A DNA stretch of 64,000 bases from the NCBI GenBank assembly GCA_022495005.1, contig JAGYXB010000687.1, positions 2,666,001 to 2,730,000 of the forward strand, written 5' to 3'. The stretch is from Rhyacophila brunnea. Taxonomy: Eukaryota; Arthropoda; Insecta; Trichoptera; Rhyacophilidae. A model generated the notes under the pieces. The model searched no databases. It saw nothing but the letters and a program-made list of their open reading frames with translations, and was not told where the DNA came from. A program made the position numbers and the translations under genes. This document shows positions 47,113-58,500 of this stretch, one piece after another (position 1 is the stretch's first letter; every line of letters starts with the position of its first letter).

Positions 47113-49753
47113 ATGGCGCCTGGCAACATGGGGCGTGAAGAATCGCATTAATTCTTCCGAACCCGCGAAATAAAATTTACGCCCGCGAACGCTAAATAAA
47201 AGTTTATGATCCAGGAGCCGGAACAACCAAGAAATGGTTAACTAAAAAGCGGACTCCGACGTAACCCTTATCGAAGAAGAAGTGCTGTCTCCAACATCAA
47301 ACCGGGAGGGCCCTCTGGTGTTTGAAGACAGTCCACATACGGAGCTGACCGCGCCTAGCGTCGTGCTGGAGACCGTAGCTCCAGCGCGTCTCCAGTACGA
47401 CGAATGGCTGCACAAATCCCACCTATGGAGACCAGACACATCATCGACGGTATCCAGCGAGGAGGGCTCGTAGAGGCCACGGCCCACTCACGACGAAAAA
47501 CGGCGCGCAAAATGCCGATTTTCCTAGGGTATCACTAACATGTGTACCCTAGTCGACCACGGGATGTTCGGTGAGGAGAGAAAAAAGAAACGCGAGGCTA
47601 GGGAGCCTCACAAGAGGGCTGAGAAGGCGCGCAAGCTGAGATGAATCGAAGAAGCTGTACGGGCGCAGGCTCGACCACGAGGAGATGAAGCAGGACCAGT
47701 CGCCAACCCTCTAGTCAAGGGTGAACGCCGAGTTGCTGTTTGAAGTTTCAGTGTAAACAGTGTAGTTAAAAGTGAAGATAATAATCGTAAATATCCGGAA
47801 ATTCTTCTAATTACGGATAAAAAGTTAATTAAGGACCCACTTTCTGAGCCCTATAATCTTAAGTTCGTTAGTAAGAAAAATGTACATTCTAGTTTTAAAA
47901 ATAACACTTCGCAAAGTGACGCCAATTCTTTTCGTTCAAATAAAGTAAATATGAATGAATTCGAAAACATTAACATTGAAAATCGCAAACAATTTTATAA
48001 ACGGGAAAGAGGATATTCTACAGTAGCGCGAAACCTGTTTCAAAGTTACGCCGTGTTAATAATTTGAATCCAAAGAGAAACGAGGAAAATAGTACACTAC
48101 CGTCCCTATTATTTCTTTACAAATTACCAATCGTAAATTTAACACAGCGAAAATGGAACGGGAATAATAAGGCGTCACTCGACAAAGTGTTAGTTGTTAT
48201 GTTAAATTTTAATAATAAGTTAAAATTAGGTATAAAAGGATGAAAGTAGAGATTGTATGCTTGTGATAAAAAAAAAAAAAAAATGAGTCAATAAGCCGTA
48301 AATTTCTCAACGGGGTGGGGTTTCAATAATAAAAAAAAAAATAATAATAATAAAACGTGAGAGGCACCGTAAATCGGCGCGGCGCGCCTTTGGAATAGGA
48401 TGTCGGGCGCGTAAAACGAAACAACAATTTTTTTTTTAAATAAAATGGGTTTCACTAAAAATAAAGTTAACTACACAGTTTTAAGTGTACTGATTCAGAA
48501 ATAAATATAATGAAAGGGTGGAATATTTCAATTTTAATATCAATGTGATTTATACAGTCAATACAATGTTGCAAAATAATTATGGGTATTAGGGTAAAAT
48601 ATTAAATGTGATAGTAAGTACCATAAGTACAATGGGAAGATTTTATATAAAATTAGTAGCTATTTAATGTATGGGGTAGGAGCAATTAATAAAGTAAATT
48701 CGAATAAATTTAAAGTACAGGAAGTCTAATGAGCGAATAAATTACTAAAGAAAGAAAAAGAATAAATACAGATGAAGACAATTTGGAAGCACAAAGGGAG
48801 CCACCTCTCGAAGTAAGCGCATCCAAAGGCAGCGTAGCCGAAAATTCATGATACCAAAGCTTGATGGTGTGGAGAGTGCGCACTCTCCTTTCTCGCGCAG
48901 GTTCATGGAGAGACTAGGGACGTGACGCCTGAAAGATATCGTGAAACAACAAGAGGTACTTTCGAAGTGTAACCATCTATAAAAAAAAAAGAAAGGGAAA
49001 AGGATACTTATTGTAAACATCCATCCTATTACCTGTGGGAAAGCCGTGCCGCCGTCAACGAGCCTGGCCGTTGTACCGCTATACGATGCCTTGCCCGTAG
49101 TAATAGGAACAGATGGAGACACAGTACCTGTCCATCTATGAGGTGATACTCCAGAGACCAGCAGATCAGTGGAAAACTTTCCACAGAAGGATATCCGCTG
49201 CTCGATACGAGCCTGGCTCAATAGTAACGCCACTACCACGCCCTGGTTGCAAAGGCAGACGATGCCAAACGAGGTACGCCCCTATTGCACCAGAAGAAGA
49301 AAAACATAACACGAAATAATAATTCCGAACGAGGGCCAAACGTCTACAAATGTAGCCTCTCGGAATACAAAAAACTGGACAGCCCAAGAGTCAAAGACTA
49401 TAGCTCCGCGACCCCTCCGCTGACTAATAAAAACGAATAAAATAACAAGAAAACCTAATTAAAACAAAGTAACACAAAATAAATGTACTACACTGAAATT
49501 AAATCAAGCTCTGACCTATTCAAAAGTATCGCGAAAGCATTGCTTTGAGCTGAAAATAATAATCCAAAATAAATATAGAAAATAATAAAAATAGAGCTAA
49601 AGTATAGAGTTTTATGTTAGAATAGTTAGATTGTAGTTGAATTCTTTTATAAACTGTTTATCATGCCATGTACTTAACGGATGAACAAGGAATTGGAAGG
49701 GTGGCCGATGAGATCAGGGCGTACCTTTCGACTTTAATCCAGATGGGGCGAAT

Positions 49754-50351
49754 TGATACACCCCTGTTACAGGCGGGCTTCTCCCGGTGTAAAATAATCA
49801 TTTAGTAGCTTAAGTCGAAACGTAACCCTGACCTCTAGAAACGGCTTCATAAAACATCTAATCTGATTCCTTGCTCAACCACGTAAGTATTTCTTTTAAT
49901 TTAAAAAGTAAAAATGATGATGGATGAAAGAGATAATTTTAAGACTAAATATAAGAATTTAAATATAATAAATTTTGCCGCGCATTGTGCGTGAAATCCT
50001 CGCGCGCCGGCGCCAGGGTCAGGCTCGTGATTCGCCGAATCAAAGATCACGCGATAAAATTTGGCCAATCACGAGAGTCCTTTTTTGCTGGATGGCGTCG
50101 GTACGAGGAATTTAAAAAGAAAGAAAAAAGGATGTTAGTAAGCGTCCCCTTTCCGATAGGATAGGACCTGCGAAACTTATTGTTAAAACAAAATATGTAA
50201 ACGTTCAAAGAAAATGTAAAATATAAGACCACGTCACGAACAAGTAAAGACCGTGTTTTATTTATACTCCAACCGTTTGAATTTTCTTTTTTTTTGTGAA
50301 TCCGGGGTTCGATGGACTCCTGAGCTAGCCGCTGGAACCCCGGGGATCTCA
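49754..50351 (+). repeat. 3' LTR
   Basis: 598 bp, near-identical to the 5' LTR; visible differences are AGCTC/AGCTT near the start and T-run lengths. The preceding GATGGGGCGA may be a weak polypurine tract. Confidence 0.9.
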
Positions 50352-50682
50352 GTTAGTTACACCATTTATAACTCAAGAACAGCTGGAACGATTTTCATGA
50401 TCTTTGATTTGTTGGATTTGTCGGATTTGTCTCCGCCCCGAACAGCAGAATAACTATTAAAACATCGGATAAATCACGGAAAAAATAAATTATGAAGAAA
50501 ATTCATTTTCTCATACATTTCGTATGGAACGGCTTTTTTGATGATATTCCGAGAACTGATTGACTGATTTCGATAATTTTTTTTTGTTTTTTTCGGCCTC
50601 GAGAAGTTTTCTCGCGCATTGGGAAAGTAAGAAAATCACAAAAAAATTGAAATCCGTGTACAACGCCATCTCTGATACATGA

Positions 50683-51492
50683 GTATTGCAATTCAGTCAA
50701 GTCCATCAAATACATCTGCAAATATGTCACTAAAGGCAGCGATATGGCGGTTTTTGGCGTTCAAACTCCCAATACCAACGATGAAATCACGCATTATCAA
50801 GTTGGTCGATATGTGAGCTGCAATGAAGCAATTTGGCGTATTTTCTCATTCCCCAATCATGAAAGTCATCCCACTACTGTACATTTGGCGGTGCATCTGG
50901 AGAATGATCAACGAGTTTATTTCAACGCATCGAATGTTGCTCAACGTGCTGAAACACTCCAGCGATAACATTGACCAGTTTCTTTTCGATTTGCCAAAGC
51001 GATCCGTTTGCACGAACGTTGCTCTACTCTGAGATGCCACGTTATTACACTTGGTAAGCTTCATCGAAGAAATTTCAACGTCGGAAGCAAGGCGATGCGG
51101 TTCCTGATCATCCGGATGTGCGTTCTACTGGTGCTCTTGGTAACATTTACACAGTTCATCCAAAGAATGATGAATGCTTCTACTTGCGGTTGATGCTGGT
51201 GAATGTTCGTGGGCTGACATCATTTGAATCACTTCGAACTGTCAATGGCTAACAGTTGTGTCAACAATGTCGATAGCTCAATTTGCTTGAAAACGATACT
51301 CATTGGAACATGACAATCGCTGAAGCAATTGTTTCTGCATCTCCAAGGTGGATACGCACATTATTTGCTATCATTAATTCGACATGCTTCCCATCGAATC
51401 CACCTGAATTGTGGAACAAGTACAAGGATGACATGTCAGAAGACATTTTACATCGAATTCGTGTCAGTTCAGGGAATCTGAATTTGATTTGA
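50683..51492 (+). pseudogene. Helitron Rep/helicase protein relic
   Basis: Reading across several frameshifts gives EYCNSVKSIKYICKYVTKGS, then TPNTNDEITHYQVGRYVSCN and EAIWRIFSFP, then FARTLLYSEMPRYYTW and GALGNIYTVHPKNDECFYLR. These are landmarks of Helitron Rep-Hel proteins downstream of the HUH endonuclease. It ends near LRIRVSSGNL-like sequence, before the helicase motifs. It is a fossil and cannot encode a working protein. Confidence 0.8.
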
Positions 51493-51654
51493 TTTTTGCA
51501 CATTTATTGCACTTAATTCATTTTGAGTATTCATTTTAACTTAATAATAAACTGAATTTAATTCAGCTAATATACAAGATTTATTGATTCTGAGGCGGTA
51601 CGAAGTTCGCCGGGTCAGCTGGTATTTAATAAAATATTGAAAAATGCACTTACA

Positions 51655-52003
51655 TATTCATTGTTATTCGAACTAGCCTTCAATAATCCGGATAGTATTC
51701 TGTTTGGAAAGACGACATTTGTTTTTGAATCGTAAACGTTGACCGTCTTTGGAGATTTTAATTTAATAATAAGAAAATGTTAATTTAATAATGAATAATC
51801 TGGGAATTGTACAATCAAAAGGCTATAATATTACACAGGTATTTAAAGTAAACAACACCTACTTTTATTCCAGATATATCTGTGAACGCATTTAGAATAG
51901 TAATGACAGCTGTGAATTGTGTTGGAGAAACCAATAAACATCCCCTGCACACATTGTCAGTGAATTCCCGTTCCATGAACTTGGTATATCTGGCGAAATT
52001 CAT
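51655..52003 (-). pseudogene. Truncated ZAD gene, head-to-head paralogue of gene 3
   Basis: Minus-strand exon 52003-51863 encodes EFTDNVCRGCLLVSPTQF then AFTDISGIK, with donor GTAGGT. Gene 3 exon 1 has EFRDNVCRGCLVVSPNKL and AFTDLSRIF at the same junction. A remnant of exon 2 follows at about 51770-51655 (LKSPKTVNVYDSKTNVVFPN, then RILSGLLKASSNNNEY), matching LKSLTQCLNFKTKC/NRILSELLQNSTNN of gene 3 and ending with GTAAGT. The first half of exon 2, with the second CxxC, is missing, and no finger exons follow before the Helitron end. An alternative is a surviving short ZAD-only transcript, but with half the ZAD cysteines absent it should not fold normally. Confidence 0.72.
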
Positions 52004-52501
52004 CTATAGCTTCATACTTTTCGTTCATTTGGTTGGATAATTTTCATTATTTTGATTCCGTATAGACTTTGATATCGAGTATCGACTGATGATATTAAAA
52101 ATGACTGAAACGACAGTTGGTACATTTTATATTTATGTAGACATAGACAATACAATTCAAGTCATAATTATTAGGCTGTGTAAATTATTTACTATAGTCT
52201 ATGGAATAATAAATAAACGTTGAGGACACAAACAAATGCACCCAAAAAAAGTTGAAATTTTAAAATTGGGTGATCTAGGTAAATGATCCTGTTGAGGGAT
52301 TATTTCTAGGTAACGCGTTATTTTGATCTAATATAAATGATACTTCATCCAATAATGAACTAGGTATGCATATTTGGATTTTAATTCTATAATCTATGGT
52401 AGTATGTTTGTTCCATTCAAAATACGTCAAAATAAAGTAGTCGCCTGTTTAAACGTCAAAATGTTTAATCACAGAAACGAAGTCAAAAAGTACAAAATAA
52501 A
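52004..52501. promoter_or_regulatory. Putative bidirectional promoter between two ZAD genes
   Basis: Only 498 bp separate the divergent start codons of the ZAD pseudogene (minus) and gene 3 (plus). The interval is AT-rich and no transposon boundary is apparent. An upstream out-of-frame ATG at about 52460 opens a 14-codon uORF whose TGA overlaps the gene 3 start (AAAATGACG), which could lower translation of gene 3. Confidence 0.45.
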
Positions 52502-55500
52502 ATGACGCTCTTTAGCGATACGGCATCTTTGAAACTCGAATTTAGGGATAATGTCTGTCGAGGGTGTTTGGTTGTTTCACCTAATAAATTATCGCAAATC
52601 GACGATAGACTAGCGTACGCCTTCACAGACTTATCCAGAATATTTGTAAGTGAAAATATTCGATGACTTCGTTGTCAGTTTTGTAACGCTGTAATTGAAA
52701 TAACTATTATTATACTGTATTGTATAATTTACAGATATCAAATGGAACCAATTTGCCACACAAACTATGTAGCGAGTGTTTAAAATCTCTGACACAATGT
52801 TTAAATTTCAAAACTAAATGCCTACATGCCAATAGAATTTTATCGGAATTATTACAGAACAGTACCAACAACGATGGCCAGGTATGTATATGCTGATGTA
52901 TTTGAACTAAAACGAAACACAGGGCTTGGATACAAGACCAAGAAATGTTTCCATACTTTTGTATCAATCACAGACAGGCAAGCACTGTTTAGATGGGTCC
53001 ATTTCGATAAAATACATATCCGTAATGGCCGCGTGGCTTAAGCGCCGGTCTATAGTGTCGAGGGTCCCAGGTTCGAATCCTGGGTCTGGCAAGTACACAT
53101 ATTGTTTTTCAATTTGTGTATGAGTCAGACCTATTAGGTTGAGCAAGTGGCTGACATCCATTTCTCATAAAAAAAACAAAAATCTGTTAATACAAACCTC
53201 TACCCTGTGGAGGCCCATATGATCCTATTAGGATCGGGCATGGTCGAAAGAAGAATAATTTATTTATTGCTTTTTAATGCAGCAGGTGGGTGAGGTTAAT
53301 AAAATTTAGTGGGTCGCACTGACTTAATTTGACCGAAACTCACTTACCTACTAGTTTCAACTGTGTTGGTTATTTTTTTTAAATTCAAATTACCCCTCCC
53401 TACCAAACCATAATAGATAAAAAATATTCACGTCTTGTTACTAGTTGTACACCCTTGCACGCTGCCATCTGTCAGTAAACGCAGTGTTGCCAACCAAACT
53501 ATAATTATAGTGACGCCTCCTTAGCAATCGAGACCTTAACCTATGTCTGAAACTGGGTATGGTACGTTATGTTCTCTCAATTCTTTTTTATGGTATGGAA
53601 GTATGGACGCTAAACCAAGAGATGTCACGGTGACTTGAAGCTTTCGAGATGTGGCTGTATAGACGCATCCTCAAAATTCCTTGGACTGACCGGGTGACAT
53701 ATGTTGAAGTTCTCAATCGAATGGGGAAGGACCGAGAAGTTCTACGTAGTATCAAAACCAGGAAACTACAGTACCTCGGCCACGTTGTGAGAGGACAAAA
53801 GTACAGTATTCCCCAACTTCGTCATTCAAGGAAAGATCAATGGTAAGCGTAGCAGAGGACGGCGCCGCATTTAGTGCCTTAAGAACCTCCGTGATTGGTA
53901 CGAGTGCAGCTCCACTGAACTGTTCCGGGTAGCAGACGACAAATCCAAGATCGCTTTGATGGTGGCCGACCTCCTCTAGGGGATGGCACAATAAGAAGAA
54001 GTACTATCATTTTGGTCCGTGTACTATTAAAAAAGTATAGTTTGTCAAAAATACCACAATTTTGAAAAATGGAATTAATTGAATTCGCCGGTTAGCATTT
54101 TTCGGTCGTAAGAGGTGTTTAAATAACAAAGAGCATCGGAATTTCTCGAATTCTCCGTTTTCCTAATTTTTCTATCTATAAAATATCTAAAATTATATAT
54201 GATTTAATGGCATAATTTAAAATATTTTATAGATGGATGAATATTTTTTTGACTATTATCTATTATGGCTTGGGTTACGCAGGGTTTAATTGAATTTTAA
54301 TAGCTAACCAACACTATATCGTCGGTGTTTTGTAAAAAGGGCGAATCAACCATTTTGGCGAAATCGAGATTTTAATGAAAATACAATATTTACTTCACTA
54401 GCTTTGTTGTGTAAAAACGGCGAATTTTTATCTCCACAGAAAAGTACTTAAAAACGATAATCAACTAAAATTAAATTAATTAAAATTACGAAATAAAAAG
54501 CAAATGTGACATATTAGGCCTTTTAAAATATTATATAATAATACCTATTATAATGAAAGTATTCTTTCTAAGCTTTATTATAAACTTGTTAGATATTTAT
54601 AATCATATACTTACAGGTAAAAAACAAATAAATGTCGAAAGTTAAAAATCCTCCTCCTGTAAAGTAGCATTTTGGTTAATTCGCCCTTTTTACAAAACAC
54701 CGACGATATGTATGCAATTTGTAGTCATAGTTCAATGAAATCAAATACGTATGACTGGCAAAGATTAGTGCACACTATTTATGTCGAGTCTTAACAGTAA
54801 CGTCCCGTTGGGCTTGGCGGGTCATGTGTTGCTTATGGGTGGCAAGTGAAGTAACAAATATAATCATTACAACTTTTGAAACCAGTGGTGGTTTTCTATG
54901 AAGCAGACGATGCTGTCAATTCATTAGAAAGTACTGACATCTCAATTTTTAAAATTCTTAATGGGTCCTCCAAACTGTCAGCGCTTCAGACCTCTACATA
55001 CCTAAAACCACTGCTGTTTTAGAGTAAGTTTCGTGAAAATGCTCTAATCCTCAGTAGTAAACTTTCAGTTTATTGCGAAGAAGAAAACGAGTCGCATCTA
55101 AAAAGAGAGCCGATGCATTATTTAAACACGCCTGCCGTGCAAACATTGCCGCCATGACAGGTACGTCACTGAGAAGTCTTCTATATGCGACTACAGTGAC
55201 CTTTTGTTATCGCCGATTTCTTGTTGTCGGACTATAAGTATGCACATATTTTGAGATGGCATTCTAAGTCTGCCTAAGGGCGGCGCTTTGCCTAGGGACG
55301 TCACTAAAGGCCGGTTCAAATTAGTCGAATAGTTTAGTCAAGTGAAGAGTAATTTGGTAACTAAACGTGTATGAATAGACAAATTTAGTCGAGTCAGTTC
55401 ATTTTGTTCTAATTTTTCGGTCGAGCAGCGGCCCCCACCACCTCTCACTTAATACCAAACAAGCTGCAAGACGAGTCTGAATACGTTATCTTTAGTCTAG

Positions 55501-58500
55501 TTCATGGTTTCCCAAACTATGGGTCGCGACCCACCAGTGGGTCGGGAGCGAATATTGAGTGGGCCCTCGCCACTGTATACATGAATTAAAAAAAATAGGG
55601 AGTGATAAATTTGATATTTCATTCAGCTATTTATAATTCCTAAAAATTGAAATAAACTTAAGTTACGGAAAATATTGTGATAACAATAAGGTGTAGGTAT
55701 TTAAGTAATAATTTTTATTTATTTAAGTTGTGTTTCTTATTTCAACAGTCTTTCATTCATATTTGGTAACACTTATAAAAAATATTTTTTTTATTTCAAT
55801 TAGAACAAATGAGACAGCATTAAGTAGTTCCACGACTCGCCACTAGGGAATCTGAACATTACCAATATTTATGCCCTCTTTTCTCTAAGACAGCTAAGAG
55901 GTGGGTCCCAAGATTAGAATTTTTGAACATACTTAATTTGAAAACACTTGTGAGAAATATATTATAACCAACAGAAAAAATCTTTTTTTTGAAAAAAAAC
56001 ACCCATAAAAATCTTATCTAATTGCAACGAATTTTAACTAATGGTTCTTACAATACTCTCTGAAGCGGGGACGCAGGTTCGAATCCTGCTGGGTATTGTA
56101 TTTTTTTTTAAATTATGTGTGTTCAATAAAAAGATTGTTGATACTGTTCGGTTATACGGAATACAGTGGAAAACACATTTTGAAAATAGCCGATAAACTG
56201 GATTATTTGTTAGGTTAACCTAACCTAACCTAACCCAACCTAACATAACCTAAACTAACCCAAACTAACAAATAATCCAGTATATCGGGTATTTTCAAAA
56301 TGTGTTTTCCGCTGTATTCTGTATAACCGAATAGTACCAGATTGTTACATGCTTTAATCCTGTGAATTATTGATTGAAAAAAAAATAGTTAATTATTCAT
56401 CTTTTGCTTTGTTACGTTGCGCTCTGTTCATTTAGTGGTAACTAAATCATTCGCCACTCAACTAAACTACTACACTCATCTGAACCGGCCTTTAATAGTC
56501 TACCTACACAATTCGCCACTGATTTGTATACGTAAATAAATGATATAACATTTTCACTCAAGTTTCCTTTTATAAATAATTTAAATATTATTTTTATTTT
56601 CAGTTTGATTTGAACAATTTAAGAAAAGAAAGTAAAAAGCTTCTCAATGACTACGTTTCTTGCGGAGATTTTCAAACTTATTTCGGCATTGACAAAGATT
56701 TCCACCAGTCCAAGTCAAATCCTATATATGGTCTAAATGCCGAATACCAGAGACCATCCGTTCATTACGATAATACAACTGAATATTGTAACAATGAATT
56801 TCCGAATCCGGAGCAGATTTATAAGACTATTTCAAGCAATTTTTATGTAATCGACTCATTTGACGATCATTTAAATGATGAATCGAAAGCGGAAGATTCA
56901 GGAATCATCGAACACGATTCAGAACCGTTTGAAAATGATTTCGATGAATCTATCTCAAACGAGACGCATCATGATAATGTATCAAATAAAATAAACATTG
57001 ATATAGCGAATGAAATAGTTGTTGAAATACAAGAAGGCGATTGTAATAATATATCGGATGATACGAAACATTTAAAGTTAAAACATTTAAAGAAACGAAA
57101 GAATAAATCCGTTAAATCAGAAATTCAAAGAGCCCTCGAGAAAAGTCTGCAAAGAAGAACTTTGCGGAATAATATGAAAGCCGTGAGAGCTTCTATTACC
57201 GGCTCGAAGAAATCAAATAGTAAGCGGACCAATTCTGACGTCTATTGCCCGTTTGATGAAGGGAGTGTTAACATTGTTAAGCTAACGTTGGCGGAACAGA
57301 TCGGTGAACTGGAAGCTGCCAGGGCTTCAAAGCATTACATCGGGTCTCCGTATAAATGTGAAATGTGCGCTAAAGGTTTCGTGCATGAGCTCACTTTGCA
57401 GAATCATCTAATGAAACACAATGAGGTTAGTTAAAATGTTTCTTTCAATTAACGCTCTAATTTGTTATCTTTCTGTTAAAATTGAGTTATTCATTTATCA
57501 AAATTAACTACATGGGGTATGAATGAACCCCAATGCCGACTATAGTCAGACTGGGGCACTGAATTGCGAGGTACGATGGTGGTACTAGTTATTTATTATC
57601 TTCTTCACTTTATTCACAGTTAATGAAGATACTCGTTTCAATATTTTGTTCAAATTAATCAACGTATTACCATTTTATAATAAGCAACAACTTACACTAT
57701 AATTGAAACTCACAGCTTCGTGCTGCGGCCTTGAATAAACCCATCAGCTATGTCATCATCATGATCTGGAACGCGACAACCCGAGGTGGGTCCTTGCTTC
57801 CTCCAATAATCCTGTCCACCTACCCCAAGTATATGGCAGTCATTAGTAGCCGGATTTGGATTGCTGGTTCATATTCATTGACGTCCTAGCCAGACGGACA
57901 TTACCTACCCTTATTTATTTCAGATCTTCAAACCATTTGATCTTATCCATACAATTTTATTAAAAGCATGTTGGAAACCAGGTGCAATCGTGAGATAGGT
58001 GCTGTTCAAAAATAATTTTATATTGTGAAACGAAGCATTGGAGGTCACAAACTAGTGCAGCAAACAGCTTGCAAGGACTTAGGGTTTTAGTCGTAGTGCA
58101 CAATTTGGTCTAAGGGATCTTGTCTTGCATTTCAGTCAGCCGGATCGTTTGTGTGTGGCATTTGCCAGTTGCGCTACGTGTCGCTTCACAGTCTTCGCAA
58201 TCACCATTTGGCCGTACACGAAGAGAGGCTAGAGTGCAAACAGTGCGAGAAAGTACTCTCTGGGAGATCATCAATGGCGCAGCACGTGGCCAAGCATAGA
58301 GGCCTGAATCGTTTCCCGGCTTGTAAGATTTGTGGAAAAGTTAGCAAGTAAGAACTATTCACTCGTAACAAAATCTACTGTGGGGCCCGTCAGACCATCC
58401 AACGTGGTTGCGACAAAGGCCAATTGTACTGCAAATTTATAGCATCATACCAGTGTCAAAGGGTGGAGGTAGGCTGTGGAGATTCGAGATAAGTAGTGTA

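Larger units (their letters stand above)
46511..50351 (+). mobile_element. LTR retrotransposon, non-autonomous, 4-bp target GTTA
   Basis: Two direct LTRs (46511-47112 and 49754-50351, about 600 bp each, starting TG and ending CA) flank a 2.64-kb interior. GTTA is duplicated at 46507-46510 and 50352-50355. Directly after the 5' LTR, TGGCGCCTGGCAACATGGGG resembles a tRNA primer-binding site. LTRs differ only by scattered single changes and homopolymer indels, so insertion is recent. The interior has no gag-pol frames; only a lysine/arginine-rich snatch (KKREAREPHKRAEKARKLR, near 47580-47640) hints at a nucleocapsid-like remnant. It must depend on proteins from another element, probably of the Ty3/gypsy type judging by the 4-bp duplication. 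Confidence 0.88.
46479..51623 (+). mobile_element. Helitron, internally deleted and interrupted by an LTR element
   Basis: The 5' end TCTATCTATATATATAAAAC, the segment GTTAGTTACACCATTTATAA just after the LTR element, a Rep/helicase coding remnant (50683-51492) and the 3' end CGCCGGGTCAGCTGGT with a GGCG..CGCC hairpin just before it all match insect Helitrons (5' TC, 3' CTRRT). Without the LTR insertion the element would be about 1.3 kb. It lies next to the ZAD pseudogene at 51655-52003, so it may have removed its downstream exons. Confidence 0.8.
55307..56492. mobile_element. Outer DNA element with AAGGCCGGTTCA ends, carrying three further insertions
   Basis: AAGGCCGGTTCAAATTAGT at the left and AAGGCCGGTTCAGATGAGT read inward from the right continue as imperfect inverted repeats for about 70 bp (TAGTTTAGT.GAGTG, TAACTAAA). 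TA (or TAA/TTA) lies outside. It contains a hAT-like fragment (55503-55915), a SINE (56045-56395) and, within that SINE, a foldback MITE (56140-56338). Harbinger-like or Tc1-like; unresolved. Confidence 0.65.

Noticed and set aside
49113..49319. Frames within the LTR element interior (47242-47487, 48745-49239, 49113-49319)
   Set aside because: Overlapping frames on both strands with no gag, protease, reverse transcriptase or integrase motif; likely chance frames in GC-richer DNA.
46479..51623. Helitron as capture vehicle for the ZAD pseudogene
   Set aside because: The ZAD remnant lies outside the 3' end CAGCTGGT, so the Helitron abuts it and does not carry it.
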